Part shown: piece after piece, positions 10,912 through 22,130 of the stretch | How the letters are laid out: each line of letters opens with the position of its first letter | Numbering within the stretch: position 1 is the stretch's first letter | DNA from: Chondrosia reniformis | Lineage: Eukaryota > Porifera > Demospongiae > Chondrillida > Chondrillidae | Assembly: GCA_947172415.1 (NCBI GenBank) | Contig: OX359192.1 | Location: forward strand, 2,048,501-2,112,500 | DNA: 64,000 nucleotides | Reading direction: 5' to 3' | Program-made: the position numbers and the translations under genes | The notes under the pieces: generated by a model | Told to the model about the DNA's origin: nothing | The model's input: only the letters and a program-made list of their open reading frames with translations | Databases searched by the model: none

Positions 10912-13900
10912 ATGGCTGGCTCGGAAAACCCTTTTGCTGATCCCTCTGAAGTTAATCCTTTTTTAGTAAGTAGATTGTGAATTCTTTACTTAATGCATAA
11001 AATCTCATTTTATATTCATTTATCGTCGTTACTACCTTTAGGATCCGTCCATCCAGCAGGCAGCGCAGGAGAAACCACCGCAATATGACGAGTACAACCC
11101 TTTTGTTGAAGATCCTACTACTAAAACTGAAGATACGGTAAGATTCCATAAGACATATAATTGTGCTGAAAATCTTGATATTAGAAATTGCCGTATCCAC
11201 TTAAGGTTTCTCGCCCTGCCGTAGCCGCTGCCATGTAATACGTAGAATCGATTCTTGTTTCCCTTTACTTGTCATTTCAAGCCATTAAGATTAACGTAGG
11301 GTCCTAGTGAAATGCTCCATTCCTTATATGGCAACCTGAAGTAACTGACTGGGTTGAATTAGATGTAGTTACAGTAATTGAAAGAGGGAAAACGTCTGAT
11401 AATTTCGGAATCGCCGTGGTTTGATACTCAAATCTCAACTCCCTTAAAGTACAATCTTGAAATGATGAAGAGACTTTTCACTTTCAAATTTTAGTCAGTG
11501 GTTTGAAAAGTATAATTGAATTACTATTATTCTAAAATATTGTAATTAGCATTTCTTATTCAGTTGTATGTCTTATTGAATAGTTATCTATTAGCACTGT
11601 ATACTGAAAATGCTAGAGAACCAACCAGACCGAGTTAAACTAAATTCATCAGTGTCAGTACAATCAGATTTGGGTATTCCCACACAATTGCTTACACAGA
11701 ATATTGTCAGATAAGCCATGAAGGTTGACAGATACCTATGCCTATAGTTATCTATGCCTACCACTCCCTCATCCTAGGAGGGCCTTAGGAATAAGGAGCC
11801 TTTTGTGATCTGGTGTTGACCTGATCAGAGATTGCAGATTTGACTTTATCTAAGTACCTTGTGTGTATGTAGTTTCATATTGTCACAGTTTGCAGACATA
11901 GGAATGTGTTACTGTGTTAGTGCTATAAGCACATAGTTGCACATGAGATGATAAAGTGATTTTCATACAATGTGCTCCTTTGTTTCAATGTATACTGAGA
12001 AAATACTTGAGGGTGCCTATAGTAAGTGTGAGCTTTGAATATTGTTTACTTTCCAGTTGTGGGCATTCTGTGTAATCGTGTCAGTCTGCATTACCTAACA
12101 AACAAAATGTACTATGCCTGATCAATAAAATGACCAAAGTCTGATCTTGGTTGGGAGACCAAAGTCCTATTGAATGGTAGCCAGTGATCACCTCCCAGTC
12201 ATACAATATGTACTGTTTGGAGGAATAAACACGTGTCCTCAGTAGCTTCTATAGCCAGGACCAGAGGAAGCAAAAACACAGCTCATGGTTCTGATCCTCT
12301 TACAGTGTAGTTCACTTAATTCAAATCTGCTTTCAAAGGAATTTAGCTTATTTCAAATAGAGCCCGTAAAGTTGAATACAGTAATTTAGTGGGAATATTA
12401 ATGTTTTGTCCATGAGTATTATCAGAGTACAGTGCCATACTCTCTATATACAGAGAGCCAAGAGCTATCCTCGTCAGGATACAGTATTTGGTTAGAAGAT
12501 GGCAGACAAAACTACATCTCTTAGAGTAAAATGTACTATAACCATAGAGAATACTTTCCAGCAAATCACCTGTCACTGGTCACTATATGTATTTGATGTC
12601 ATCCAAAGTTTTCCAAGAAAACTCTGAGTCCATAAGTCCATAAGTCCATAAGTCCTGAAAGCAGATTCATCATGCATGCTCATTTTAACCACCTAATGCT
12701 GCATATATCACTTGTACAGGTGTTTCCTAGGTAAAGTAATGTCTAGGAAAACATCTATTCTAATTGTATTTTTCCTTAGATATCAACATGTCTGTAGGAA
12801 AACGGTGTTATATGTTATTCTTTACTGTTTCGGAAGAACTTCCAAAATTATGTGTCACCTCAGTATAGTGTAATGGTGAACAGGAAATCCTTGTTTTCAA
12901 AGAGTTGTGTATGTAGGTATTGGAAAGAATTTCTCTTACATTGTACTAGCTGTCATTTCCTACCTACCTAACTTGCTAACAACAACTGCTACCTGATTTA
13001 CTGAATGCCAGATAGATGTATATACGTACATGGATACAGTTCTCCTTTTGCCAATATTTCTTGGTGTTTCCACTCTTTATCAGTGAAAGCCTTATAATCA
13101 GTACAGTATGTACGTAAGTCTTTGGTATCTGGTTGAGAGTACGTATGTGTATACGTCTATGCACTTTAGGTTTTAGCTTAGCTACAATAGTGATGTACGT
13201 TATTTTTTGGTCCTACGTATATTGTTTTCAGAAATTATGTTAATGTATGGCTTTCTGTTCGTAATCTTGTATATATCTGTCACCAAAATGGCTGACGCTC
13301 ACTGGATTTCGTTTTCTAGCTTAAATTAGCTTTCTCTTCCTTTGCGTCGAACACTGAACCAGCGAAAAGGATTTAGAAACCACCTTTACTAATACTCTGT
13401 AATTTACAGCTTTGCAAAAACGTTTTCTACTAGATATGGCCTCAAAATTGACGGCAATCAAGCGACAACTGGAATCGTTTAACCAGACATTTTAAGAACA
13501 AGCAAGTAGTTTGAGATTTTGGGGCGCCAGGCACTCCACGAGTTTTTTAAACTCGAAATACTTGTTTTTTTGGTCCTATTATATACAAATATGTTTGCTT
13601 TTTGCACTTAATTTATATGTTCTTTGGAAGAAAGGAACAAACATTAGATTATAAACTACATTATCGCTGTACATAGGAACCTGTAATTCCAGCTCCTCCA
13701 TCAAAAGAGGAAATTAAAGGTAAGAATCTCTTAGAAAAAAAGAAGAAAAAGGAGAAAGCAAAGGCTCCAGAGCGTCCACCGGACCCCCAACCAGCAGTAT
13801 TGAACCCAACCGAAGCCAATGCCCCTCCTGTAAGCTGCTCTAATTGCATATACCATACTTTGTTCCTACAGAAGCTGGACTCAAATATAGGCCAGGGCTG

Positions 13901-16306
13901 CATAGAGGAGGGGGCGTGCAGCCCTGTAGGTTGAGCCTTGTTTCGAAGCCGATATGTCTTGAGCAAGTTTTAAGTCTCAAACTTACGTAGTGCAAGCTTG
14001 AATTGTTACAGGGTCTCAATAGATTGTTAAGACTTAACATTCTGCTGAATACGCCACCATGTGTTGTCAAATCCAGAAGAAAGAGCTTAGGCTAAAGTAT
14101 TAAAACTGCCTCTATTTTATAGAAGTAACTTTCAATATAGAGACTTTAAGATCTAAGTCAATCTTTAAGCTTTGAATATCATCATCAGATTTAAATAGAA
14201 ATTGACCTCAAATAGTGGTCAAATAACTATCTACATAAATGCCAGAAAAAATAGAAACTGGTACATTTGGACAAATACAATGAATATGTACTTAGTATAC
14301 AAAAGCTCAAGAATTAGAGACCCTCATAAGATGATCTAGATATTTTATATACGTACCTCTCCAATAATTCCTATCATCAGATGCACTGTAGTGTTGGTTC
14401 CTGAGTCACAGAGTGCACAGTGTGCTTATAAATATTCTGAAAAAACTGTCTTTGAAATCAGACACCTTGTAGAGAAAAGTAATTTTTGGCCTATTCTGCA
14501 GACACCATTTCATGACGACATGCTAAAGAAAGAGGAAGAACTAGCAGCAAGAGAGAGGGCACTGAGTGAAAGAGAGAAAGCCTACGGTGTTGCTGACCCC
14601 AGGCCTAATAACTTTCCACCTCTCCCAGCCTGGTGTCCAGTCAAGCCTTGCTTCTATCATAACATCAAGGATGAGATCCCCCCTTCAGAACAGTGGATGA
14701 TGAGGCTAATTCTTATATTGTGGGGATGTACGCTTACAGTTGAATGCATGCACAGATACTAGTTACTGACAACTTCATAAAACCTATTTACTGTCGATTT
14801 TCAAGATGTCGTGATGTAGTACTAGAATAGGGTGGCCATTCTGTATTTGTGCCATTCCTACTTAAAGCTAATGTGCTCTCTGATATTAATTGCTGTGTGA
14901 AGTATAATAATGATAAATCGCATAATTGAACATCTTAACCTGTATATTCTTTTTCATCTGCAGTTTACGTTTTTGTGTTGTTTTACAACTGCATCTGCTG
15001 CCTGGCGGCCCTGTTTGTAATTCAGCCGGAGTGGACCCCCATATATGGTGCCTCTTTTGGTGTGTCCATATTCTATCTCTTGGCATGGCCGCCTATTTCA
15101 CTATTGTGCTGGTACATGCCTCTCTACAGAGCATACAGGTAGGGTACTCGTGGTGTGTGGATATGTTATCACCTTTGCAGTCAATTTATACATTCACTTT
15201 AGTGCACCACCCATTGGAGGCCAGTTTATGGCTTTATCCTGACTTATGCTTATATCACAAGTTTTCTATTTATTGAGACTAAATTGTGCACAATGGCTGG
15301 TGTTTTCTGTATATTCTATAAGAAAGGACAGTCATTTTTCTGAAATTATCCTTTCAATTTGTGTATTGAAATCATCCAAAATCAATCACATTTTTTCAAA
15401 TACTGTATTAGTGGAATGTTTAAGTGTAGATGAGGGTATATACGGGTAAAATCAGGGCATCTTATCCAAATTGCTTATAAGCACTGTACTTATGTTACCT
15501 GTTGTTTCTATGTACTCATAGTTTTGTTTCTAACAGAAGTGTATCTTTCTGTAGGAAGGACAGTTCGCTCTCTTTCATGTGTTTCTTTTTTGTGTTTGCT
15601 TTACAAATTATTTCTTTCGGACTCTATGCAATTGGCTTTCCTAATTTTGGCACATCGTAAGTTTATTTTCACTTTAGCAGTTATATTAAGGCTCACCTTT
15701 TTTTCATAGGATACTGACAAGTTTTGTATATGCAGTAACTATAAAATTTATATTAGATCACTAGTTTAAATTTAATAAGAATACAAAAATTGGTTGTTTA
15801 GTAGTTAATGTTTTCAGGTTATAAAAATGACTGTCAAGGTTGTAAATATCGAAATACTATAAATTAAACTTTACTTACCCAATTTTAGTATTCAATTTAG
15901 AGACTATGATAGTAAAGCTTGCAAATTTTATGTTATGATTTTCTGTAGGGGTTTCTGGTTAGGAGGTCTGCTCTTTAACTCTGCCAATGTACAACCCAAT
16001 AGTGGTGGAGTAGTAGTTGGAGCAATGATGATAATCTCAGGCTTTATGTGGGCAATCTTGTTTGTCCCTGGTGCATTTCTCCTTTTTAGGGTAAGTACGT
16101 AGCACGGTGACTCTTGAGTATATATTGCACTGTCATTTGTACACTCTATCATTACTAATTAGATTCATAGTTATTATCGCCGTTCTGGGATGACCTTGGA
16201 GCAGGCCCAGAATGAGGCTTTAACAGCAGCTGCTAAGAACAAAACAGTTAGAAAAGCAGCGAAGCAAGCTGTTGTTACAGGAACTAAAGCTGCTATGACA
16301 GAATAA
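10912..16306 (+). CDS. SCAMP: SCAMP, secretory carrier-associated membrane protein
   Basis: Four-span membrane protein of post-Golgi and endosomal recycling vesicles. Eight exons: 10912-10965, 11042-11137, 13677-13829, 14502-14727, 14964-15138, 15555-15656, 15949-16090 and 16163-16306; 1092 bp, 363 aa. The N-terminus has three NPF motifs (ENPFADP, VNPFL, YNPFVED) for EH-domain partners, then a coiled coil (LKKEEELAARERALSERE), NFPPLPAWCPVKPCFYHNI, four hydrophobic segments and, between TM2 and TM3, CWYMPLYRAYR, the family's conserved E-peptide. The C-terminal tail is EQAQNEALTAAA. Every junction keeps the frame. Intron 2 (11138-13676) is unusually long and holds repeats. The paralogue number cannot be assigned. 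Confidence 0.95.
11138..13676. other. SCAMP intron 2, 2.5 kb, transposon remnants
   Basis: About 12302-12340 begins TACAGTGTAGTTCACTTAAT, a pogo-like terminal repeat that also appears inverted near 535-575. About 12630-12655 has three copies of an 8-9 bp CATAAGTC unit. About 13270-13565 is a repeat also found at 46310-46470 (AAAATGGCTGACGCTC, GGATTTAGAAACCACCTTTA, then AACTCGAAATAC). No exon is seen. Confidence 0.55.
13893..13926. mobile_element. 34-bp CAGGGC miniature element
   Basis: CAGGGCTGCA is mirrored by TGCAGCCCTG around a G-rich centre. It is a very short relative of the 122-bp element at 29103-29224. Lies in SCAMP intron 3. Confidence 0.5.
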
Positions 16307-16710
16307 ACAGTTTAATTCCTTATACAAGTGTTAACTACGCACATAGCCATCTCTTTAAGCATGCTGTTTTGCCACTTTGGCATTTATTGAAAGTTATTAG
16401 CTAATGATACGTATGGTATAAGTATGGTACGCTCTGATACGACTCCGCCCTGTATATATGAAGACACCGCTCTTAATTAGTCTCGCGTAGCTCAGACCGC
16501 TATCTCGCCTCCATATTTATATTATGACGTCACACGGTCGGCGAGATAGGGTCTGGTCAATTGCCTATACCATTTTTGTTCTGGCCCCCGGAAGTTGGGG
16601 GCTCATTAAATATGCAGTTACCATGGAAATAATTATATTCATACGAGATACGCGTATGTAACGTGAACTCCGCAATTCGCGGACTGCGTGACGTCATTAC
16701 GAAAGTCGTC

Positions 16711-17621
16711 TACAGTGAAACCTCCGAATAACGGACACGCTCGGACCCACCATCTTGTCCTTTATTCAGAGGTTGTCCTCTTCTCGGAGGTCGGCCCATA
16801 ATCACCCTCTAAACAACTAATTGTGTAATAGCAACTAGCTACCAGTTATATATGTCATGCGCAAAGTCTGCGCAAAGCGTTAATCCACGGTTTGCGCAGG
16901 CCAATCTGTGGATTGTCCGAATCTGTACTTTGCGCATAACATATATAGTGACACTATATTACGGCTCATGATCAAGATCCAAGAGATGCAATAAATACAC
17001 ACCAACAAGTTATAGGAAGCTACAAACACTAACATTTTACTAACATAACGGTTTACTAACTTAAAGGTTATGCTGGGCACGATCCTCAGAAGCAGGACTT
17101 CCTATTAGATGGTTTGGTACGAGTGGTTTTAGGACAGTTAAAATGAACAACTATATACCAAATGGATAAATCATTCGCTTAGATCAATCAGGTTTAAGGC
17201 CACTTTTATCGACCTTTGAATAGTTGAAAAAATAGGAGCGCAATGAGCTAGCTATATAGCGGGCGGAACCGAAATTCACTTGAGACTACTGTACGTACGA
17301 TCCGCTGGACATCTGTAGCTATTTTATGTAGTTAGATACTTATGACTTACGTTAATTTTGTTCACTGTACTATATTATCGTTTTATCGTATTAGTTTCGT
17401 CTCGTCTTTAGTTTAACTGTCCGCTTTCGGAGGTCAGTATGTATTGTCAGAGATCAGTCTGAGGCTTGGTCAGTGTCCGTTGTCCGGAGTTCGGAGGTGC
17501 CGCTACTCGGAGGTTCGGAATGTACTAGTTCTATGGGAAAGTCAATCGGGGGCGTAAGATTTGTCCGCTGTACAGAGGTTGTCCGCTTTTCGGAGAGTCC
17601 GCTATTAGAGGTTTTACTGTA
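16711..17621. mobile_element. Nested pogo-like element
   Basis: Starts TACAGTGAAACCTCCGAATA and ends in the imperfect inverse AGAGGTTTTACTGTA, with TA at both borders as for Tc1/mariner-pogo targets. Subterminal GTCCGC and CGGAGG blocks recur in both halves. About 911 bp, no intact transposase. It lies within the larger 16478-18051 element, so it inserted later or was carried along. Confidence 0.65.
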
Positions 17622-17639
17622 TACGATCTACGTACGAGA

Positions 17640-17912
17640 TGAGTACTTCTAAATCTAGTGATCTTACAGGAATTCTTGTGGACGTTGCTAAATTGTTTGG
17701 TTGGGAGCTTTAAGGACAAGCAAATCGAAGCCTTTAAGGCCTTTGTAAGCGGGAAGGATACCTTTGTTTCTCTGCTGGCAAATCCGTCATCTACGCAGCA
17801 CTACCGATTATTTTTGATCGTTTATTAACCCGAAAAGGGAGCATTACAGTTTGCATTAGCCCTCTGACATCGGTTAGGATTGATCAGAGCGTATGCGTTA
17901 GAAGTGCGTTTA
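17640..17912 (+). pseudogene. RecQ-like helicase fragment inside the transposon
   Basis: Read across frames, the segment gives ILVDVAKLFGWEL, then FKDKQIEAFKAFVSGKDTF, then GKSVIYAALPIIFDR and ITVCISPLTS. That is the order of motifs 0, I and Ia in RecQ-type DEAD/DEAH helicases. It is broken: a frameshift after FGWEL, and loss of bases just before GKS that removes most of the Walker A loop. It stops before the DEAH motif. Either a captured host fragment or a remnant of an element-encoded helicase. Confidence 0.6.
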
Positions 17913-18060
17913 TCATCGCCTACCACTTCCGGAACACTTCGGGCCAGAACAAAAATGGTATAGGCAATTGACCAGACCCTATCTCGCCGACCGTGTGACG
18001 TCATAATATAAATATGGAGGCGAGATAGCGGGTCTGAGCTACGCGAGACTAGCTCTTAAT

Positions 18061-19020
18061 ATGGCTGCCAGCAGTATTCCGAGAAATATTTTGGTAACTG
18101 GTTCTAATAGAGGAATCGGGTTTGAACTGGTGAAACAATTAGCAAGACACAGTTCCCCTCCGCAAAAGATATTTGCTGCAACGAGAACTGTAGGAACTTC
18201 AAAGAGTCGGAAACTGGAGGAATTCGCCCACTCAAATACAACATCTGCAGTAGATGTGAGTTACATACATAACAGTAACAGTAGAGAGGTAGGCCTACAT
18301 TATGCACTAGACTATAGCGTCTGCTAGCTTTATATATATATATATATATTGTCGTGTTATCTAAATTAATCATCCTATTTTTTTAATAATATTTTTGCCT
18401 AAAAGGTAATTTCTATGGATGTTACAGATGAAGCTAGTATCATTTCAGCTTCAAAGTACGTATCGAAAGCTCTGAACGGATCAGGATTGAACAGCATTAT
18501 CAATGTTGCTGGTCTGCTCTACGAGGTGCCATTATTAGAGTCATCTGCTAAAGAAATGATAGATCAGTTCTGTGTCAACTCTGTTGGGCCTCTCCTGATC
18601 TCCAAGGCCTTTCTGCCACTCCTAAAACAAGCAGCCAAGGAAACATCTGATACCAAGGATCTGAGCTGGTCAAGATCATCTATTTTGAATATATCAGCAC
18701 TAGTGGGCAGCAATCAGTGGTACAATGATGGTGTGGCTACTGTTGAAGCTGATACTACCGACCAGAAGATATGGGCAGTGTATGGAGCTACTAAAGCAGC
18801 ACTAAATCTCCTTTCTAATGCTACTTGCGATCTGCTGAAGAAATATGGTATTCTAGTTGCCCCTGTGCATCCAGGGTGGGTTGATACAGAACTCGGGGGA
18901 TCTGGAGCATTGATATCTGTTGAGGAGTCTGTAAAAGGCTTAATTGAACTTTTTCAAAAGTTGGATGGTAAAGTAATAAATGGATTCTATGCCTATGATG
19001 GTAGTGTTATTCCATGGTAA
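18061..19020 (+). CDS. Short-chain dehydrogenase/reductase, C-factor/sniffer-like
   Basis: NAD(P)-dependent oxidoreductase of the classical SDR family, probably a carbonyl reductase; the substrate cannot be read from sequence. Exons 18061-18255 and 18406-19020 give 269 aa. The cofactor motif is TGSNRGIG (residues about 13-20). The NNAG motif is altered to NVAG, the catalytic Ser lies in NISALVGS and the active-site pair in YGATKAALN. A PVHPGWVDTELGG loop follows, as in C-factor/sniffer-type members. The ATG is the first codon after a transposon target-site duplication, so its native promoter has been displaced by 1.58 kb. The intron holds a (TA)n run near 18332-18350. Tail-to-tail with BAP1, 305 bp apart. 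Confidence 0.9.
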
Positions 19021-19325
19021 AAATTTAAATGTTAGAACAATGGTTGCTTAAGAAAAGGACTTTTATAACTATAAAGAATTTTATTTTATATTAAAATCCA
19101 TTGCTTTTGATGATCTACATTGTCCAATGGCTCTCACTATATTGTTTTATGCTTGTTGGAATGTCATTAATTTGAGTCTATTTCAATTGACGATTCACCA
19201 ATTCACTAATAATGGTCCGGTCTGGGTAACCGACCCAAAAAGTACTGGATACCTAACAATATTGGTCTTTATATTCACTGACATAAAATTATTACAAATA
19301 TTAAGTAATAGAATAATTTAGAGTT
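19021..19325. other. Convergent 3' spacer
   Basis: AT-rich sequence shared by the 3' ends of the SDR and BAP1 genes. A short open frame at 19127-19321 resembles nothing. No repeat or RNA gene is seen. Confidence 0.5.
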
Positions 19326-20855
19326 TCATTTTTGACCCCCTAATGACTTTCTCCTTAAAATACTCAATGGTAGTTGTCCATGTCTTCCGAGTGCCTTTAT
19401 AAACTCCTGTATGGCTGGGTTGTAATCATGGGTCCTTCTGGCATGATCCAAAAGGTACCCTTTTCTTATATCCTTCTCATCTTGAAATTCTCTCTTGCTC
19501 TTCTCCAGATTCTCCTGTGCTTCAATCACACATCTTAAAGCCCCAGCCAACTCGGCATATTCTGGTGGCACAGTCTTTGAGGTTGCTATTAGTGTTGTGA
19601 CGTATTCTATGACATTATCACTGTAGTTTAGCTTACTAACTGCCTCCAGGGTGGATCTCAGAGTGTGATGACACTGCTCTACTTCCCTAACTATATCGTG
19701 TATAGGGTCATGAACAACTGCCATTAAATTGAAGCATATATCTTTAGTCTGTTTCAGCCGTCTTTGGATAACTCTCTCAAATTGAGCAGTCCAGTTTTCT
19801 CCTTCTTTCCAAGAATCATGGTCAACAGGGTAGGGTTTCAGGCCATCTAGCTCATACAAGCGCTTGTTGATTGGTACAAAGCTTGAATAATGGAAGGCAT
19901 CCATGCTAGACATTGTTGTCATAACAGTGCCACCCTTAGCCAATGGTGTTAAGCGGTTCGGTTTAGCATGATTGTCATGTGTACGTGCAAGATGGGGGTA
20001 ATGGCCTATAGCACTCCCTTTGCTGTCTGGATCCATGCCTTTGGAGTACATCTTGAGATCCTCAAGCACAGGCCCCAATTTAACATTGTCACAATTCAGT
20101 AGGATGCTCAAAAGCGCATGAGAGGCACAAGAATTGGGAATCACCTACAGTAAGAAGAAAACCAAATAATCAGAACAGTACCAAGTCAGTTCCTACTGTG
20201 AATGCAGTTTCAATTTGATCCATGAATAATGTATAACTTAAATTCCTAAAGACATGACTGACATCAACATGATAAAATATAATAAACTACTTTTCTATGC
20301 TTTTACTTATATGAACAACCTGACGGGAAAATCATGTACACACAAATAATATTTGTCAAGGGTTGGAATTACTGTACTCCAACTGTATGATATGATCTTA
20401 CATGTACGTACGTATGTACATTCTAAATATGGTACTTTAACCATCCTATTAACATATCAATCTAATAACATCAACCTAATGCAGAGAACCACTTTCAAGA
20501 CATGATCTAAAACATCCTCTTCCAATTATCGGGTACAATTCTAATTACATTCGATGTATCTTTCGATCACAAAAACTTAGGTAGCTTTACGTACTTGTGT
20601 GGCAAAAAACATGTTGTTTACAATGTCCGAGTTTTTAATAAAGTTTTCATCTTCCAATGATCTCCTCTTTCTTCTAAAACTATTGGCACCTTCGCCAATC
20701 TTAAACAAGAAAATAAACCCGTAGACACTATCCATTTGACTGAGTTTAGAAAGGTCATAAATTTCTTCTACTTTTACCCCCTTAACACCAAAATCACCAA
20801 CCAGTAAGGTAAACAGCCCGGGGTCACTTTCCAGTTCCTGCCATTGCTCAGCCAT
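19326..20855 (-). CDS. BAP1: BAP1/Calypso-type nuclear ubiquitin C-terminal hydrolase, compact form
   Basis: Catalytic subunit type of the Polycomb deubiquitinase (PR-DUB), which removes ubiquitin from histone H2A with an ASXL partner. Exons 20855-20595 and 20144-19326, phase 0, 359 aa. The UCH domain opens [20 protein letters not shown] and shows the full catalytic set: Gln87 (FFATQ), Cys93 (NSCASHALL), His172 (DAFHYSSF) and Asp187 ([11 protein letters not shown]). The end has the ULD helix and [17 protein letters not shown] tail that binds ASXL DEUBAD. The N-terminus is much closer to BAP1 than to UCHL5. About half the human length (729 aa): the long disordered middle with HCF1 and BARD1 contacts is missing. 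The intron (20145-20594) contains a TACGTACG run and nothing else. Confidence 0.92.
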
Positions 20856-21109
20856 TTTTATCGAGATGTAAACATTAATAGATGGACGTCAAAATGGCTG
20901 CCGCTGTGTATAGTCCCGCATAGCCAGACCCTTTCTTTATTTCACGCTAGTGCACAAATGCGCATTTAGATAACTACATATATTAAGGGCATATCGTCTA
21001 AAAATTTTAGGAACTAGCTATTTAGGGAATAGGTACGCTTCGGTTTTAAAACGATTTGAGCACGGCTACTTATGGCACGTGTACATCAGATTAGAGGAAG
21101 CCGCCTTTG
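20856..21109. promoter_or_regulatory. BAP1 upstream region with a TIR-like end
   Basis: Contains AAAATGGCTGCCGC (20891-20904; GCCGCCAT/YY1-like in reverse is possible) and TAGTCCCGCATAGCCAGACC at 20911-20930. The latter resembles the TIR start of the 16478-18051 transposon, and no partner end was found. Further right the sequence grades into the transposon nest. Confidence 0.4.
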
Positions 21110-22130
21110 TCGCCATTTTTAGAGCTCTCCGTTATCTCTTCTTTTTGACTGCGACGTTATTTCGACTTGTCGCAAATAAAACTTTCAAAACAAATATTAA
21201 CAAGAAAAAGAGGGAATGCAAGATAAATAAAAATGAAATTAGAAGTAGGGGTGGCAACGGTCACTAGCAAATCTGAAAGAGTAACTAAACTAGAAAGGGT
21301 TCATGTGACAAGGATAACCATACAGAAGTGGTATATGTATTGATCATGAAATTTAAATGACTTAACCATACACATCACTTCCATGTTTGGGCACACCATT
21401 GATCCCTACTTCGGTTATCCCAATGCTCCCAAACTTGCATATGAAAATGTATGGTTAAGTCACTTAAATATGCTACTTCTATATGATTATCCTTGTCACA
21501 TGATCCCTTTCTTGCATGTTACTCTTTTTTTCAGATTTGCTAGAAGCACTGCCATCAATATCCCTATAGGCCTATATAGTTAAAACGTTTTATATATTTA
21601 TATATCTTATAATACAAATCAATTGCAACCCTTATATATACAAGTTAAATAAAAACATTCAAAAATGAAGTTAAAAGTAGGGATGGCACTATAACAGTGA
21701 TTGGCACATCTAGAAAAAGTAACGAAACAAGAAAGTGATCATCTGGTAAGGCTAACATTGCAGAAGTGGCATACTGAAACTTAACTATACACATCACTTC
21801 TATGTTTGGGCGCATCATGGATATACTAGAAGTAGGGATCGATGCGCCCAAACATAGAAGTGATGTGTATAGTTAAGTTTCAGTATGCCACTTCTGCAAT
21901 GTTAGCCTTACCAGATGATCACTTTCTTGTTTCGTTACTTTTTCTAGATGTGCCAATCACTGTTATAGTGCCATCCCTACTTTTAACTTCATTTTTGAAT
22001 GTTTTTATTTAACTTGTATTGCCCCTTTTTTCTTGTTAATATTTGTTTTGAAAGTTTTCTTGGCGAAAACTCGAAATAAAGTAGCAGAATAGACGATATA
22101 ATAGAGAGCTCTAAATTAAAAAATGGCGTC
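21110..22130. mobile_element. Large imperfect inverted-repeat element enclosing two snap-back hairpins
   Basis: Outer arms at about 21110-21205 and 22025-22130 are inverted copies (CGCCATTTTTAGAGCTCTC; ACTTTCAAAACAAATATTAA). Between them lie a diverged hairpin (21225-21590) and a perfect one (21640-22017). Non-coding; probably a compound MITE. Further inverted similarity (AGGGAATAGG near 21030; CCTATTCCCTAG near 22420) suggests the true ends may be further out. Confidence 0.7.
21640..22017. repeat. Perfect 177-bp inverted repeat with a 24-bp loop
   Basis: Left arm 21640-21816 and right arm 21841-22017 were compared base by base and are exact reverse complements. The loop is 21817-21840. The arms start ACAAGTTAAATAAAAACATT and carry AAAAGTAGGGATGGCACTAT. 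Single-end relatives (GCCATCCCTACTT) occur at about 145, 10680 and 22738. Confidence 0.95.

Larger units (their letters stand above)
16469..18060. mobile_element. 1.57-kb TIR transposon with 9-bp target duplication, abutting the SDR start codon
   Basis: Terminal inverted repeats of 110-111 bp (16478-16587 and 17941-18051, starting TAGTCTCGCGTAGCTCAGAC) agree except for one single-base indel. They are flanked by a perfect 9-bp duplication GCTCTTAAT (16469-16477 and 18052-18060). Long TIRs plus a 9-bp duplication suggest a Mutator-like (MULE) non-autonomous element; that class is inferred. The interior carries a nested pogo-like element and a broken helicase fragment, but no transposase. Near-identical TIRs imply recent insertion. 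Confidence 0.85.

Noticed and set aside
16880..17080. Hydrophobic minus-strand ORF in the nested element
   Set aside because: Short, no transposase motifs, AT-driven composition.
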